A stretch of DNA of 64,000 nucleotides from Flaveria trinervia (lineage: Eukaryota > Streptophyta > Magnoliopsida > Asterales > Asteraceae). A program made the position numbers and the translations under genes. Location: NCBI GenBank assembly GCA_025506515.1, contig CM046451.1:42055701-42119700 (forward strand), written 5' to 3'. This document shows, piece by piece, positions 42,286 to 54,490 of the stretch (position 1 is the first letter of the stretch; each line of letters opens with the position of its first letter). The notes under the pieces were generated by a model. That model was not told where the DNA came from. It did not search any database and saw only the letters and a list, made by a program, of their open reading frames with translations.

Positions 42286-44896
42286 ATGGCCCTCAACAAA
42301 TCTGAAGCAGAGATGGGGACAATGACCAAAGCACCAATCATCACCCCTGAAAACTTCAGGTCTTGGAGTAGAAGAATGGAAGGCTTCATTAGATACCAAG
42401 ACAGCAAAATGTGGAACTCTATTGTCAATGGACCGTACAAGCCAAAGGTAGCTTCACCTGGTGGAAACGGTGCCATGATAGAAAAAGTTGTCGAGGATTA
42501 TTCTGATGAAGACAGAAAGAAGGTGGACATCGATAGCAATGCTATGACTATTCTCATGACTGCAATACCAAACTCTATTATGGTGGGGTTCGAGCATTGC
42601 AAGACTGCCAAAGAATTGTTTGATGCACTTGCTTAGATGTATTCTTGCTCCAACAACTCAAAGAAGGACTCACTGAAGTAGCAGTTCGAGAACTTCACTC
42701 ATATTGTTGGAGAGACCCTTAGCCAGCAGTACTTCAGGTACATGGATCTTATCTCTTCCCTTCAGTCTGTGAAGATTACTTCTGAACTTAGAGATCTCAC
42801 CAGAAAGTTCATGAGTGCTCTTCCAAATGAGTGGACATTCTACTGTGCCTCTATCAAGAGAACAGAAAACTTGAACAGTCTTTCAATGACTGAGTTCTAT
42901 GGCATCCTTGATGGATACCGTCTAGAGATGGAGAGTAAGAAGGGCCACCAAACAAGCAGATATATGAGTCTTCCTGCTAGCAACGCTCTAATGGTTGCTG
43001 AGGGCTCATTAACCCCTCAACCTCAGCACTTCCTGACTTATCAGCAGCCATGCTGCTCTTCTGGTCCCTACATCACTTATCCTGAGACTCCAAGGTCTTA
43101 ACAGGCTCAACACAATCCCTTCCAGGAAAGTTGTGCCTTTGTTTCATGAGGTGGACACTCAGGAGATTTTCAATACTGCTTTGATGATCTTGAGTGTTTT
43201 AGCCCAGATGATGTAGAGTACGTGGACATTGTCCAGCAAATGGCTCTCTTAACTTACAGAGCAAAGAAGCTCTTTAAGAGAACTGGAAGGCATTTCCCTC
43301 AAAACACAACTACCAGCAAGTTAGGGTTCGACAAGACCAGGGAAAAGTGTTACAACTGTAACCAACTGGGTCATTTTGCAAGGGAATGCAAGGCTCCCAA
43401 GACCAATCCGAGAACCCCACAGTCCTCCACAGATCCCTCAACCTCAAAGCCCACTAAGAAGTCAACTGAAACAGCCGCAATGGCTCAAGAAGTTGACTGG
43501 AGCTTCATGGTGCAGGATGTGACTCCTGCTCAAGCTCTTATGGCCAGAACAGATGATGCCCAGGTATATGAACATCTCTGCACTCCAGCCTGTATAGCTA
43601 AAGTTAAACTCTATCAGGATTAGAATATGGAAATCAGATCTGACATTGAGTCTTTAAATATTCTAAAATCTGATTTTAAAAGAGCTGAATCTGGCTATCA
43701 AAAGAAAATTGACGAGTTAGAGAAAACTGTATGTCTTTTGAAACATGAACACGATAACTACAAGACTCAAATCAAAGATCTGATATCCAAATTGTCTATG
43801 GCTCAAGCCCAGCTTGTCACTGCTAAGGCTCAGGCCAGAAGCATGCTATCTCTGAGCAAAACATCCAAGCTATTCTTGCATCATCCTCCCATTCCAAACT
43901 CTATTATCAGAACAAAGAAGGGTTGGGAACCAATGAAATTGCTCCACGACATTCCTATGAGTCTATCAGACAGCCTAGATGTGGTACTAAAGAGCAAGAG
44001 GTTCCAACTGCTGACCCTTTCTTTCCAGAGTTAAGGATGAGGCACCAATAGTGGCCGCCACAAGGAAGGAACAGGTAGATATACCCATCGCCTCCTGTGA
44101 TGATCAAATCCTAACCTCCTGTGATGATCAAATCCTAACCACCAAAGCTAGGAGAACTGCTAAGAATGTGGCTGATTCCAAACTGAAAATTGACCCCAAA
44201 CAGAAGGGTGTCTTTGTCTCAGCTGGATTCCAAGTGTTAGGTACTTCTGATTTAGGAAAGGAATACCAAGGATCAGAAGTTAAAGGGAAAAGTTGCTGAC
44301 GAAGAAAAGAAAACCAAGAAACAGCAACCCTCACTTTCCCAAAAGACTAACATCACATGCATCATGTGTGGCCTACAAAATCGCATGGCAAAAGATTGTT
44401 ACTACAATCCTGCAAGCACACATTATGCAAATAATGTTAGAAAAGAAGGAGTCAGGGAAGGTTTCACATTTGGACCCTTCCATACGGTTCAAGAGTTGAA
44501 GAAGGGAAAGCTAGTTTCCAAAGCCAAGTTGCTTTCGGAAGAAACTCCTTCTTCCGAAGGGAAAATGGCTTCGGAAGCAAAAGCTACTAAGGTTCGGAAG
44601 AACAAGAAAGCTCCCTTGAAACCATCCAAGAAGAAGACTACTTCAAAAGAAAAGGTGGTGAGGACTTCTTCCGAAAAGAAAGAAGTTTCGGAAGAAGACC
44701 ATGCTGCAAAAGCTTAAACAAGCTCATCATCCAAGATCAGCCAAAGGGTGGACTGGAAGATCAAGGAAGATGCTGCAGCCAAACCTCTTCTTCAAAGACC
44801 TCTGTTGAACCCCCATGCATATCATTTGGTTCAATTATGTCATTATCTTTGGAAGAACCCAAGACCAATAAAGCTTGGGTTTCCAATCAAAACTAA
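42286..44896 (+). pseudogene. gag: gag of S2c, degenerate
   Basis: ATG at 42286 (MALNKSEAEMGTMTKAPIIT). Capsid region: WSRRMEGFIRYQDSKMWNSI, KTAKELFDALA, FMSALPNEWTFYCASIKRTE and SMTEFYGILDGYRLEM. First knuckle CYNCNQLGHFAREC at 43348-43389. Coiled coil KKIDELEKTVCLLKHEHDNY near 43700. A Lys/Ser-rich tail carries a second knuckle at 44358-44399 whose His is replaced by Arg (CIMCGLQNRMAKDC). It ends K-A-W-V-S-N-Q-N at TAA 44894-44896. Up to 44034 the reading frame is kept but has stops at about 42634, 42679, 43099, 43148 and 43621. Frameshifts follow. The tail codes through several CTTCCGAAG/CTTCGGAAG words (44530-44700). Confidence 0.9.
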
Positions 44897-44918
44897 TCAT
44901 CTCATCTTATATGCAGGG
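44886..44918 (+). promoter_or_regulatory. Splice-acceptor-like site at gag/protease boundary (S2c)
   Basis: AACTAATC (branch-point-like, containing the gag TAA), the pyrimidine-rich CATCTCATCTTAT, then ATGCAG|GG with AG ending at 44916, 20 nt after the stop. The protease frame follows in -1 relative to gag. Confidence 0.5.
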
Positions 44919-47900
44919 ACATCCATTTGACAAGAATAACAACATTTGGATTGTAGACAGTGGATGCTTCAGGCACATGACAGGGAACAAATCTCTCCTT
45001 CAACAATTTCAATATTATGATAGAGGTCCTGTCTAGTTTGGAGGTAAGGCCGGAGGATATATTTCTGGCAGAGGGAGTATATCCAATGGTAAGTTAACAG
45101 TTGACAAAGTCAACTTCGTCAAACAGCTTGAACACAACCTGTTAAGTGTTTCTCAATTCTGTGATCAAAAGTGCCAAATGCTTTTCACAGAACATGAGTG
45201 CATTATCCTCAAACCAGGGATGACAATTCCTCCGGAATTGGTGCTTCTTAGATCTCCCAGGAAAGGGGATATGTACAAGCTTGATATGGACAATGCTTCC
45301 CCAATGTGTGAAGTATCATGCTTTCTTTCCAAAGCTGATAGTGATGAGTCAACACTGTGGCATAAACGTATGTGTCATGTAAATTTTAAGACAATGAATA
45401 AATTGGCTAAAAATAACTTGGTACATGGTTTGCCTAAAAAGGAGTTTTTCTGCAAAGACAACTGTGTTGCATGCCTGAAAGGAAAACAACCCAGGAGTCT
45501 CATAAATCCAAATGTGCTAACTCTATCACTACTCCATTGCACTTATTGCACATGGATCTTTTTGGTCCCATAAGTATAATGAGCATTGTAAGGAAATCAT
45601 ATTGCCTTGTGATAGTTGATGATTTTACAAGATTCACATGGGTATTCTTTTTAAGAACTAAAGATGAAACTGCTGAAACATTAAAATCTTTTATTTTTAA
45701 AATAGAAAATCAAATTGATCACAAGGTTAAAATAATTAGGTGTGATCAAGGGACTGAGTTTAAGAACTTCATTCTTGAGTCATTCTGTAACTCAAAAGGG
45801 ATTGCCAGACTATAGTGCTCCCAGAACTCCTCAACAAATTGGTGTTACTGAGAGGAGGAACATGACACTTATTGAGGCTGCTCGAACTATGTTAGCTGAC
45901 TCAAAGCTACCTCTAACATTCTGGGTAGAGGCAGTCAGCACTGCATGTTATGTGCAGAACAGAGTTCTTATAGTTAAGCCCCATGGAAAAACCCCTTATG
46001 AGGTATGGAACAAGAGGCAACCGTTCACTGGCTTTCTAAGGTCCTTTGGTAGTAGGTGTACGATACTTAACACAAAGGACAATTTAGAAAAAATTGCTGA
46101 AAATTCGGATGATGCTATCTTTGTTGGATACTCTTCTAGCTCTAAAGCTTACAGAGTATACAACATTAAGAATCAACAATTTGAGGATTCATCCAATATA
46201 GTTATTAATGAGCACACTCCTTGTGTTAGGGGGAATGGACCTGATCACATCTTTGATTTAGAATTGTTTCCAAACAATTCTGAACCCTCTTGTGAGAATG
46301 TTTCAGTTGGAATAGGTTCTCAAAATGATGTTGATGCTGCTGCTAATGATCAACTGTTTGAGCTTGCCAGGCCTAGACCAAATTCTCCAAGTGCTGCAAT
46401 ACATCCAGCTTCCACTATTCACATATCTGATAACTATATCAAGGAATAGTGAAGCTTCAATAAGTGAGTCACTTACTGAGCCTCAAAACTCATCAGGTGA
46501 TCCACCACAACACCAGGAAAAAGGAGGTAGTATTTTGAAGGAACAGGCAACTGTTAATACTACTTCACATCCAACTATTGATGATGTTTCTCATTCATTC
46601 AATCAGTCCTCATTGAATGACTTTGAACCAGTAGCTGGACAGAGTGTTCTAGTTCCTGAGCAGAATATGTCTAACCTGGATCTATCTCTGCAACTGGAAT
46701 TGATTCCTCGTCTTAGGATTCACAACACTCATCCAACTGAGAACGTCATAGGGAATGTCTCTGAGGGTGTGAGAACAAGAGGACAGACTCATCAACGGAA
46801 TGTCTGCTTGTACTCATGCTTTTTATTTCAGATGGAACCCAAGAAGGAATCGATTATACTGATGTCTTCGCACCAGTTGCAAGACTTGAGGCAGTAAGGA
46901 TCTTCCTTGCTTATGCTGCATCCAAGGACTTCACAATATACCAACTTGATGTCAAGTGTGCTTTTTTATGTGGGGATATAGATAGGGAAGTCTATGTATG
47001 CCAACCTCCAGGATTTGAAGATCCACATCACCCCAACTATGTGTGCAAATTCGATAAAGCTCTATATGGGCTGCACCAAGCACCTAGGCTGTGGTATGAG
47101 ACTCTGTCTCTATTTCTTTTGAAGAATGGCTATACTAGAGGTACCATTGCAAGACTCTCTTCATCAGAAAGTCTGGAAAGGACATTTTGCTCGTACAAGT
47201 CTGTGTTGATGACATCATATTTGGTTCCTCAAATGATCAAATGTGCAAGGACTTTGAGAGCATTAGGAAGAAGAAGTTTGAGATGAGCTCAATGGAAAAA
47301 ATGGACTTTTTCCTTGGAATTCAGGTAAAGCATCTGAAGGGTTCTTCATTAATCAATCTGAGTATGTCTCTGACATGTTAGAAAGATTTGAGATGAAGGA
47401 TTGCAAGCCTGCCAAGACACCCATACCCAAAAACCATAATCTTTGCCTAACCTTGAGGGGGAGGATATTGATCAACATCAGTATAGGGCAATTATTGGTT
47501 CTCTGATGTATCTAACAGCAAGCAGACCTGATATCATGTTTGCTAGTTGCATTTGTGCAAGATATCAGGCTGATCCTAAGGTGTCTCACCTGGCTGTTGT
47601 TAAGAGCATCCTCAGATACCTCAAAGGAGCACCTAAATTAGGTCTCTGGTATCCTAGAAACAAGGATTTCAATCTTTATGGATACTCTGATAGTGACTAT
47701 GGAGGCTGCAATATTGACAAGAAATCAACATCAAGAGGATGTCAATTTCTTTGTAGAAGGATCATCTCATGGCAATGCAAGAAACAATCCTGTGTCTCTA
47801 TATCAACTGCTGAAGCTGAATGCATTGCTGCTGCTAACTGCTGTGCTTTTTACTGCTATGGATTCAAAATCAGATGTTAGACTATGGATTCAACTTTATG

Positions 47901-48143
47901 AGTACTCCTATCCATATTAACAACAGCAGTGCTATCTGCATTACTGAAAATTCGGTGAAGCGCTCCAAGACTAAGCACATTGACATCAGGTATCATTTCA
48001 TTAGAGACATTCATGAGAAAAATCTTATCAAATTAATCAAAGTTGATTCAAATGAACAATATGCTGATCTGTTTACCAAAGCTTTTGATGAACAAAGGTT
48101 TAAGTATCTCATAACAGCTATTGGGATGATAAACCTTGATTAA
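44917..48143 (+). pseudogene. pol: pol (PR-IN-RT-RNase H) of S2c, degenerate
   Basis: Protease: NNIWIVDSGCFRHMTGNKS near 44937 (DSG present). Integrase: zinc-binding HKRMCHVNF and CVACLKGKQ near 45360-45490. Core Asp residues are in DDFTRFTWVF and IIRCDQGTEFKN, with Glu in GVTERRNMTLIEAARTM (near 45850), followed by the C-terminal GYSSSSKAYRVYN region. RT: the N-terminal GTKWVFRNK/KNKARLV block is deleted between 46848 and 46849 relative to S2d. The catalytic block reads LVQVCVDDIIFGSS, with Cys for the usual Tyr (near 47195). RNase H ends GMINLD at TAA 48141-48143. Frameshifts occur near 45550, 45810, 46450, 47140, 47380 and 47860, and a stop near 45035. Confidence 0.9.
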
Positions 48144-48199
48144 ATCTCTTTTGAAAACCTTTTTAATATGTAAGTCTTGTGTCAATACAATTTAAGCCT

Positions 48200-48500
48200 T
48201 GTTACAAGAAATTCTCTCTGAAATTTTCTAAGTGTAAATTCCTTCCGAAGAGAAATTAACCTTCGGAAGACTTTCTTATATCTTCCGAAGCATAATTTCT
48301 CAAAGGATAACTTTCTTCTTGGAAGAATTTTTGGTCTCGAAAGAAGCGATTGATTGCATATCAGAGCTACTTCTGAAACATACAAATTTTCTATTCGGAA
48401 GCAACTCTAACCTTTAGAAGCAAAGATTGGCTTCAAAAGTATGAATTTCCTTCGGAAGACAAGTTACCTTCGGAAATGTTTTACACTCGGAAGAGAGATT
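48200..48500 (+). repeat. Family-2 CTTCCGAAG spacer between pol and ORF3 (S2c)
   Basis: Perfect or near-perfect 9-bp palindromes: CTTCCGAAG at 48242-48250 and 48282-48290, CTTCGGAAG at 48261-48269, and decayed forms to 48495. The following 48500-48787 has no ORF; it is a C/T-rich leader-like stretch before ORF3. Confidence 0.8.
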
Positions 48501-48787
48501 TCACTGTGTAACGTAAATTTCTTAGGCCCCACACTGTAAAAAGCAAAGATTTTGTTAATGATGTCGGATTATTTAACTGATTTTTAACCTTACCGCCACT
48601 GTCATTTCATCCACTAAACCATCACATCACCTTATCCTAACACCATTACCGCCATTCCATAATCTTTTAAATAATCTCGGCTATTCACTTTCACTTTCTT
48701 ACTTGCAAATTTTACAGCGCTAGAAATTTCTCCTACTAAAATTTAACCAGCTCAAATCATCCCCATTCACTTTTCCAAAAGACCTTC

Positions 48788-51700
48788 AACCCTCAGCATA
48801 ACCAATTCGCACTTCTTGATTCATCAAGAGATGCTGACTTCTCAAATATTGTCTCCTTCCTAACCCAATCTTCCTACTACACCGCTCTAACTGTTAACCC
48901 CACAATTTACTCAAACCATATGTCTGAATTTTGGGCAAATGGTCAGATTGAAACCCAAAATGGGGTTCGTTGCATTCGATCGAGCATCTGTGGCCAGGAG
49001 TTGGTCATTTCTGAATAGATCATCAGGGAGCATCTAGAGTTTCATGATGAGGGTGCTCCAATGAAATTCCCCAAAGCAGATTTGGACAATTCTTATCTCC
49101 AAATGGGATATGGTGGAGACGTTAGCAGGTCAACTGTCTACAAATTTAACTTCTCGTACAAATGGAAGTTCCAGCTACACGTGGTCCTTCACTGCTTGTC
49201 GAATAAGTCTGGGGGATGGGATAAAATCCCATATGAACTTGGGTGCCTTGTTCATGGGTTGGTAAAACGCCTTCGCTTCAACTATTCAAGATTTGTGCTG
49301 ACTAACCTCATGGGAAATCTTCAGAAGGACACATTCTTCATGTATCCCAGGTTTCTCCAGCACATAATCAACTGCGAACTGGAGCAGAGCAAGCTTGTCT
49401 GTGCAGCTGCTCTGACTGCTCCTCAAATGAGGCTGACCATCTTCAATACTTCAAAGAGAGTGTCCACCAACTTCACAGGAAGAGATACTGCACTTCTTCC
49501 AGGTATGACCGAGCCAACGGCTCCTGGTGACACCCCTGTTAACCCCACAGGTGATGAACCCCCACCAGCAACTACCCCCACTATGCCAACACTACCTTCT
49601 CCACCTATCACCATCACTTATCAGAGACGCCCCAAACGAACCCTTGTTCAGTGTACTTTGATTGAACAAGCCCCTCCTGTTTAATCCAAAAAGACTCGAG
49701 TGGAAACATGGGCTCCTACTCAGTCAGAGGTCTCTCCATCCTTTTCTCTTGACCTCAATTTGGGTCTTGAGTCTCCTCAGTCTCAGACCCATGAGCCCAC
49801 AACCCAAGCTAAAAGCCCTCAGGATGAGTCTCTATACTCCCCTGAGCAGCCAACAAGGGACAGCCCCACCAAAGGCTCAATGCCTGTAGACATTGACCAA
49901 AGTCCTGGGTCAGTACGTTTACCCATCCTATCTTTCACTGACCTTTTATTTAAAACTTATAAAGAGATAACATCTCTCCATGGCAATGAAGTTGATCTAC
50001 AACACCCTCCCCAAGATCAACAGAGCCCGGAGAAATCCCTTATCTCTAGCCCCCATCAGCAACCAACAACTGAGGTGAGTCCCACTGATGTGGATGGGAC
50101 TCATGTAGATTCAGCTGCCACTACAAAAGGTGCCTCAATGGACCTTGTGGATAGTGGTAACATTTCTCAAACTGAATCTATGGCAACCGAGCCCTTTGAT
50201 GACTCTAAAAGAGACATCATTGGGCATGGGAAACCAGGGTGCCAAGAAACCATATCTAGTGGTGAGGCTGAACATACTAGGTATGTTACCTCATCTCCCC
50301 ATGATTCTTCAAAGAAGATGAGGGAAGCATGCAACTCCTCATTCAAGATCTTCTTTCTAAAGTTTCAAACCTGGAATCTCAGGTTAGGACTTTAGAGGCA
50401 AGATCTGCCACTCAGCAACTTGAGATTGACAATATCAAGGCTCAACTAGCTGAGAAATAGACAGAGAGGTCTGTTGGGCATGTACCTATTCAGGTCTCCC
50501 TGAATTCCTCCTCTAGCTAATCTAGCTCTCAAGATGATGCTACCAAAAAGGGGGAGAATGTTCAAAGACAAAGACACAAGGAACCACAGAGCCGACCTTC
50601 CACTTTAACATCTTCCTCTCCTATCATCTCTGCGCCTGAAACATCTCAAGTCACTCTTTAGATTGATCCAAGGATGCTCAATGATCTCTAAAGACTCTTC
50701 ACCAAGTTTCTGTTAAGATCTTCCTTTGAGTAACCAAGTCATGATGCTGCAATGATCTACTTTGGAGCAGAAGAGCTTCAAAGGCTGATTGCATCTTCTA
50801 CCACTATGGAAGAAGTTGGTCAACCTAAGGTCCTCATGGAACCTAAGATTCAATTCAAAAGGAAAATGGGAACTGATGGCCCAACAACTGAAACAGTTGG
50901 GACAGAATCTGCATCTCCTTTATCTTCCGAAGCTGAAGTTAAAGCCTCGGAAGAACAAGCAGAATCGTTCGAAGCTGAAATGGAAGCTGCGGAAGGACTT
51001 TTCAAAATGTTCGAGAAACTGATCATCACAGATGCTATCCTGGAAATGGCATCTGAAATGAGCAGTGAGGACTTTCCAATTGCACCTCCATCTCAGACAC
51101 CATCCCTGACTCTCTCACAATCAGAAACCTCTCTCGGAGAACCACCACAGTCAGGATCTTCAAAGGATAAGGGAAAAAGGAAGATGACTGCGGAAGACAT
51201 ACAGGAAGAGGAGAAGATTGACAAACTTAAGAAGAAAGGAAGACTTCAGACTGAGAAGTTGCTAGCTGCCAGCATAAAAGCAGCTGCTTCCAATCAGGAG
51301 GTTGTCATCAATAAAAGAAGAGAGCATATCATTGACCAGCTCATTAAAATGGGAGTTGCCAATGAAGAAACACTACTGCTACCATTAGAGGAGTTGGTGG
51401 ATCTAGAGAAGGCAACCATGCTGAGACTCGAAGAAGAAGCCAAGTTGGCCTTAGAGGAAAAGGAAAAGAAACAGAAGGAGGATGAATTACAGCTGAGGAG
51501 AGACAGGATAAACCTCCTACTCTCCAGAGGCTTTGATCTTCAAGAACTCTCTCCACACAACGATGATACGATCCTCTGGCTCTACAACAAAGAGCGGGAT
51601 CAAATGGAGAAAGAAAGGAAAACGGCTGCAAAAGAAAAGGCCAGAGAGAAGAAGAAGAAAGAAGAAGAGGCTAGGGTCACTGCCTCCAAGAAGCTTACTG

Positions 51701-52917
51701 GGAAAGCCTGGATGAAGGACTATCTTCGGGCTCATGGCTTCTTTGGTAGGCAGGGGGTCCTATGTCTGAAAGGACACTCCAATGGATTGTTAGTGAAATT
51801 AAGGCTGACATCCGGATGGGGAAAAGGAAAGTGATGTATAGAAGGGTAAAAGGGATGACCTTCACTGCTTCTACCCAACCACAACCTGAACCTTCACCCT
51901 CACCATTCACCATTAAACCTGAACCTTCACCCCTGAACCCACATCACTACCCACTACTACACCCTCACCTCAACCACCTAAGCTTCCCATTATCCAACCC
52001 AAAACACTAGCCAGAACCTCTGAACCTAAACCTACCCAATCACCCTCCAAACCATCACTTCATCCTTCTCAACATCTCTCCCTTGAGGAGTTTAAGGCAA
52101 TCAAGATGAAGCTCACTAATTGCACCACTTTGAGCAAAGTCTCCTATGTAGAAGACTCTGTTAACATTACCTATGTAGACGGATCTTCAAGTTCCCTCAC
52201 AAGAGACAGATTCCTTGATTTTCCTAGAGGAACTTTGGACTAGGCTGCAAGACTTTTGGGCCTCAATTCAGACTCTTTAAATAAGGAAGAAAAGAAGCTC
52301 AGAAGGAAACTGGTGACTCTGCTAGATACAAGAAAATAGGACAAGATTCCTAGTCAGCACTTATGCCTAGAAGGAAGATAATCCAGTGGAGGTTCGATGA
52401 ACCTTCTCACAAATTTGTTGTGGAAAGAGAGAATGGTGAAGTCAAAAGACTCAATGCAACCTCTCTGTTGCACTCCAACAGATTTGACATTGCTAAGTTA
52501 GCAGAGAAGCCATTCTCCAACCCCTCCAACTCTGAAACTGCTACACTCGTCAGAAATCATCTCATCAGTCTTCATGTAGCTGAGCTAACTGCAAAAGCAA
52601 AGATTGAAGAAGAGTTAAAGTTAAGAAGACAGGAAGACAAGGAAAGATCTCCCACCAAAGGTGCTACCTTTCTACAGATGGTGGAAGGTCCTGAATTGGA
52701 ACCTATAGTTTGATGGGAATATGATTACAGTTCCCATCAACTAACTCTTTTCAGAGGGCAACAATAAAGGGTACATGTTATCCAAGGTGACAGACTGGAT
52801 TTCCTGTCTACCAAGGATCTATACAAGCTTCTCAGCACCATATCAGGGAAGAACAAGGAGACAGACAAATATTTGCTCTCCTTGGTGCTGAAAGTCTTGA
52901 GAAGTCGAGATAAGTGA
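48788..52917 (+). pseudogene. ORF3 (env-like) of S2c, degenerate
   Basis: The initiator ATG is not obvious; the first homologous residues are NQFALLDSSRDADFSN. N-terminal domain: SEFWANGQIETQNGVR, a TAG at 49017, then TFFMYPRFLQHIINCELEQS (near 49330). A Pro/Thr-rich linker follows, then Ser/Gln-rich sequence (49700-50395). A 360-codon open stretch (50752-51834) is dominated by Lys/Glu coiled coil with LLPLEELVDLEKATML and DYLRAHGFFGRQG. The C-terminal module has EEFKAIKMKL and IIQWRFDEPSHKFVVEREN (52375-52713), ending at TGA 52915-52917. At least eight stops or frameshifts are present. No membrane segment or signal peptide is evident. Function is unknown. Confidence 0.78.
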
Positions 52918-52936
52918 TGTTTTGGTAGCATCAGCC

Positions 52937-53806
52937 TATGGGGAGTTTGTTGGATCAAGAAGAAGGCTAATGCAACCAAAACTAGATTAAGTTATTTTGG
53001 TGCTGCATGCAAAGGCTTCCAAATCTTGTCATGGAACTTTCGAAGGTTGTAGAGTTCTTCCGAAGACAAAGGGAAAGTCCAACTTCCGAAGACAGAACTC
53101 TACTTCCGAAGACAAATGCATACTTCCGAAGTTCAAGACTCAGAAGAATAAACTAAAGACCACTTCTGAAGTATGATGAATAGAAGAAGTCTCCAAGCCT
53201 TGGAAGAAGCAGCCTCTTCCGAAGTATAAAGTGGCTTCGGAAGTACCTACTCTTCCGAAGCCATTTAACCTTCGAAAGACACTGCTATAACCAACGGACA
53301 CAAGTATGGTCTCTCACACTCCGCTGCAGACTTTTGATACAGCATGGCTTCTTCCTAAAGAACCATGTTGTTGACCATACTTTATTCCACTGTTTACCTT
53401 TTCATGATAGTACAGTTGCCATCTTTAGTTGGTGACAAAAGGTAAGTCAGGGACATGTCCTGACTACCAATTCTCAGATAAGACTTTATCTGAGATACCT
53501 TAACTATAGTCTTGTAGTATAGGCTTTAGCTAAAGGATCCCAGCTGGTATCAAAGTATATCCGGCTATAGATAGTATTATATATAGGTTCTCCTTGCAAC
53601 TCATAGAGGTAAGATTATCATCTGCTTGTAAGAGTCTTTGTATCTTGAGTATAGAATCAATATATAAAAGTATCTTGAAATTATCTTTTTGTGTTCTTAG
53701 TTACTTTCCATATTGTAAACAACTCTTATTGATTCTTACCGGAGTGTGATTCTAGGTGAGTTTGAGAGAAAACGTTTGTGTTTAAGTGATAAACACCGAT
53801 CCTGCA
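52937..53806 (+). repeat. Polypurine tract and 3' LTR of S2c (LTR 52948-53806, 859 bp)
   Basis: CTATGGGGAGTT precedes TGTTGGATCAAG at 52948; the LTR ends CGATCCTGCA at 53806. CTTCCGAAG words occur at 53083-53091, 53103-53111, 53123-53131, 53216-53224 and others. The next five bases (AAAGT) would be one copy of the target duplication, but the partner is lost. Confidence 0.92.
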
Positions 53807-54406
53807 AAAGTCTTCCGAAGCTTCCACTTATGAAGACAGATTTCTTCCGAAGACTTTTGACACATGCTTTATCTGATGTACTTTTCCATAAAGCGGACAC
53901 CTTTCCGCTGCATCTCTGTAAGGTCACCAACATACCTGAGTTGGTGGAAAGGTCCATGCTTTTGGTAGCTGTACATTGAGGTCTTGAGTCTGTAACTTTC
54001 TACTTCATGTACTTTATCCTTTTTGTATTAGATAAGGATGTGAGCTATGGCATGTCATAGTCACTAGTGAAAAGGCAATCTGCCTTTTGACTCTACAATT
54101 GATTTTGTTTGTGTCTAGTCAATTGTATCCAGCTGGCTTTCAAAGTATAGCCGGCTGTAGGATGTAGTATAAGTATCTCATGTTGTTGTATCTTTCTAAT
54201 ATGCTTTGTAACACTTGTAATAGAACATAGAGAAAGCAATATACTGCATTCTTGAAAACCATATACTTTTGTTCTCTTGTTCCGTCTCTTATATTACTTG
54301 TGTTTTTAGTGTCTTATAGTGGTTAATCCAGTCTTACTGTTTGATTAAGTTTGGTTAATCTCCTCTTTGTGTTGTTGTGTAATTCACCCCCTTCACCGAT
54401 CCTGCA
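53807..54406 (+). repeat. 5' LTR of S2d, 3' part (600 bp)
   Basis: Matches 29373-29973 of the S2b LTR, starting at AAGTCTTCCGAAGCTTC and ending CCGATCCTGCA. It is interrupted on the left by S2c. Confidence 0.85.
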
Positions 54407-54408
54407 TT

Positions 54409-54420
54409 TGGTATTAGAGC
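54409..54420 (+). other. Primer binding site of S2d
   Basis: TGGTATTAGAGC, one transition away from the initiator tRNA-Met site, two bases after the LTR. Confidence 0.88.
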
Positions 54421-54490
54421 TCTCTACGATCGAGATATAAGATCTCACCATCTTAAGATCCCTGACACACACAAATACCCAACTTTTCAA

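Larger units (their letters stand above)
41483..53806 (+). mobile_element. Ty1/copia Sirevirus-like element S2c (family 2), nearly complete
   Basis: Most complete element of the window: 5' LTR (first 147 bp lost at the S3b insertion), PBS, gag, protease, integrase, RT, RNase H, CTTCCGAAG spacer, ORF3, polypurine tract and full 3' LTR. It is inserted in the LTR of S2d: after its end at 53806, S2d LTR sequence begins at a point matching 29373 of the S2b LTR. Coding regions have many stops, and RT lacks about 213 bp. Confidence 0.92.

Noticed and set aside
44880..44960. Conserved ribosomal frameshift or stop readthrough between gag and pol
   Set aside because: The relative frames differ among copies (+1, 0, -1, -1) and there is no shared slippery heptamer. 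The conserved element is the acceptor-like signal.
53807..53811. AAAGT as the verified target duplication of S2c
   Set aside because: The partner copy left of S2c was lost together with the start of its 5' LTR, so it cannot be confirmed. For the same reason GAACT for S3b is unproven.
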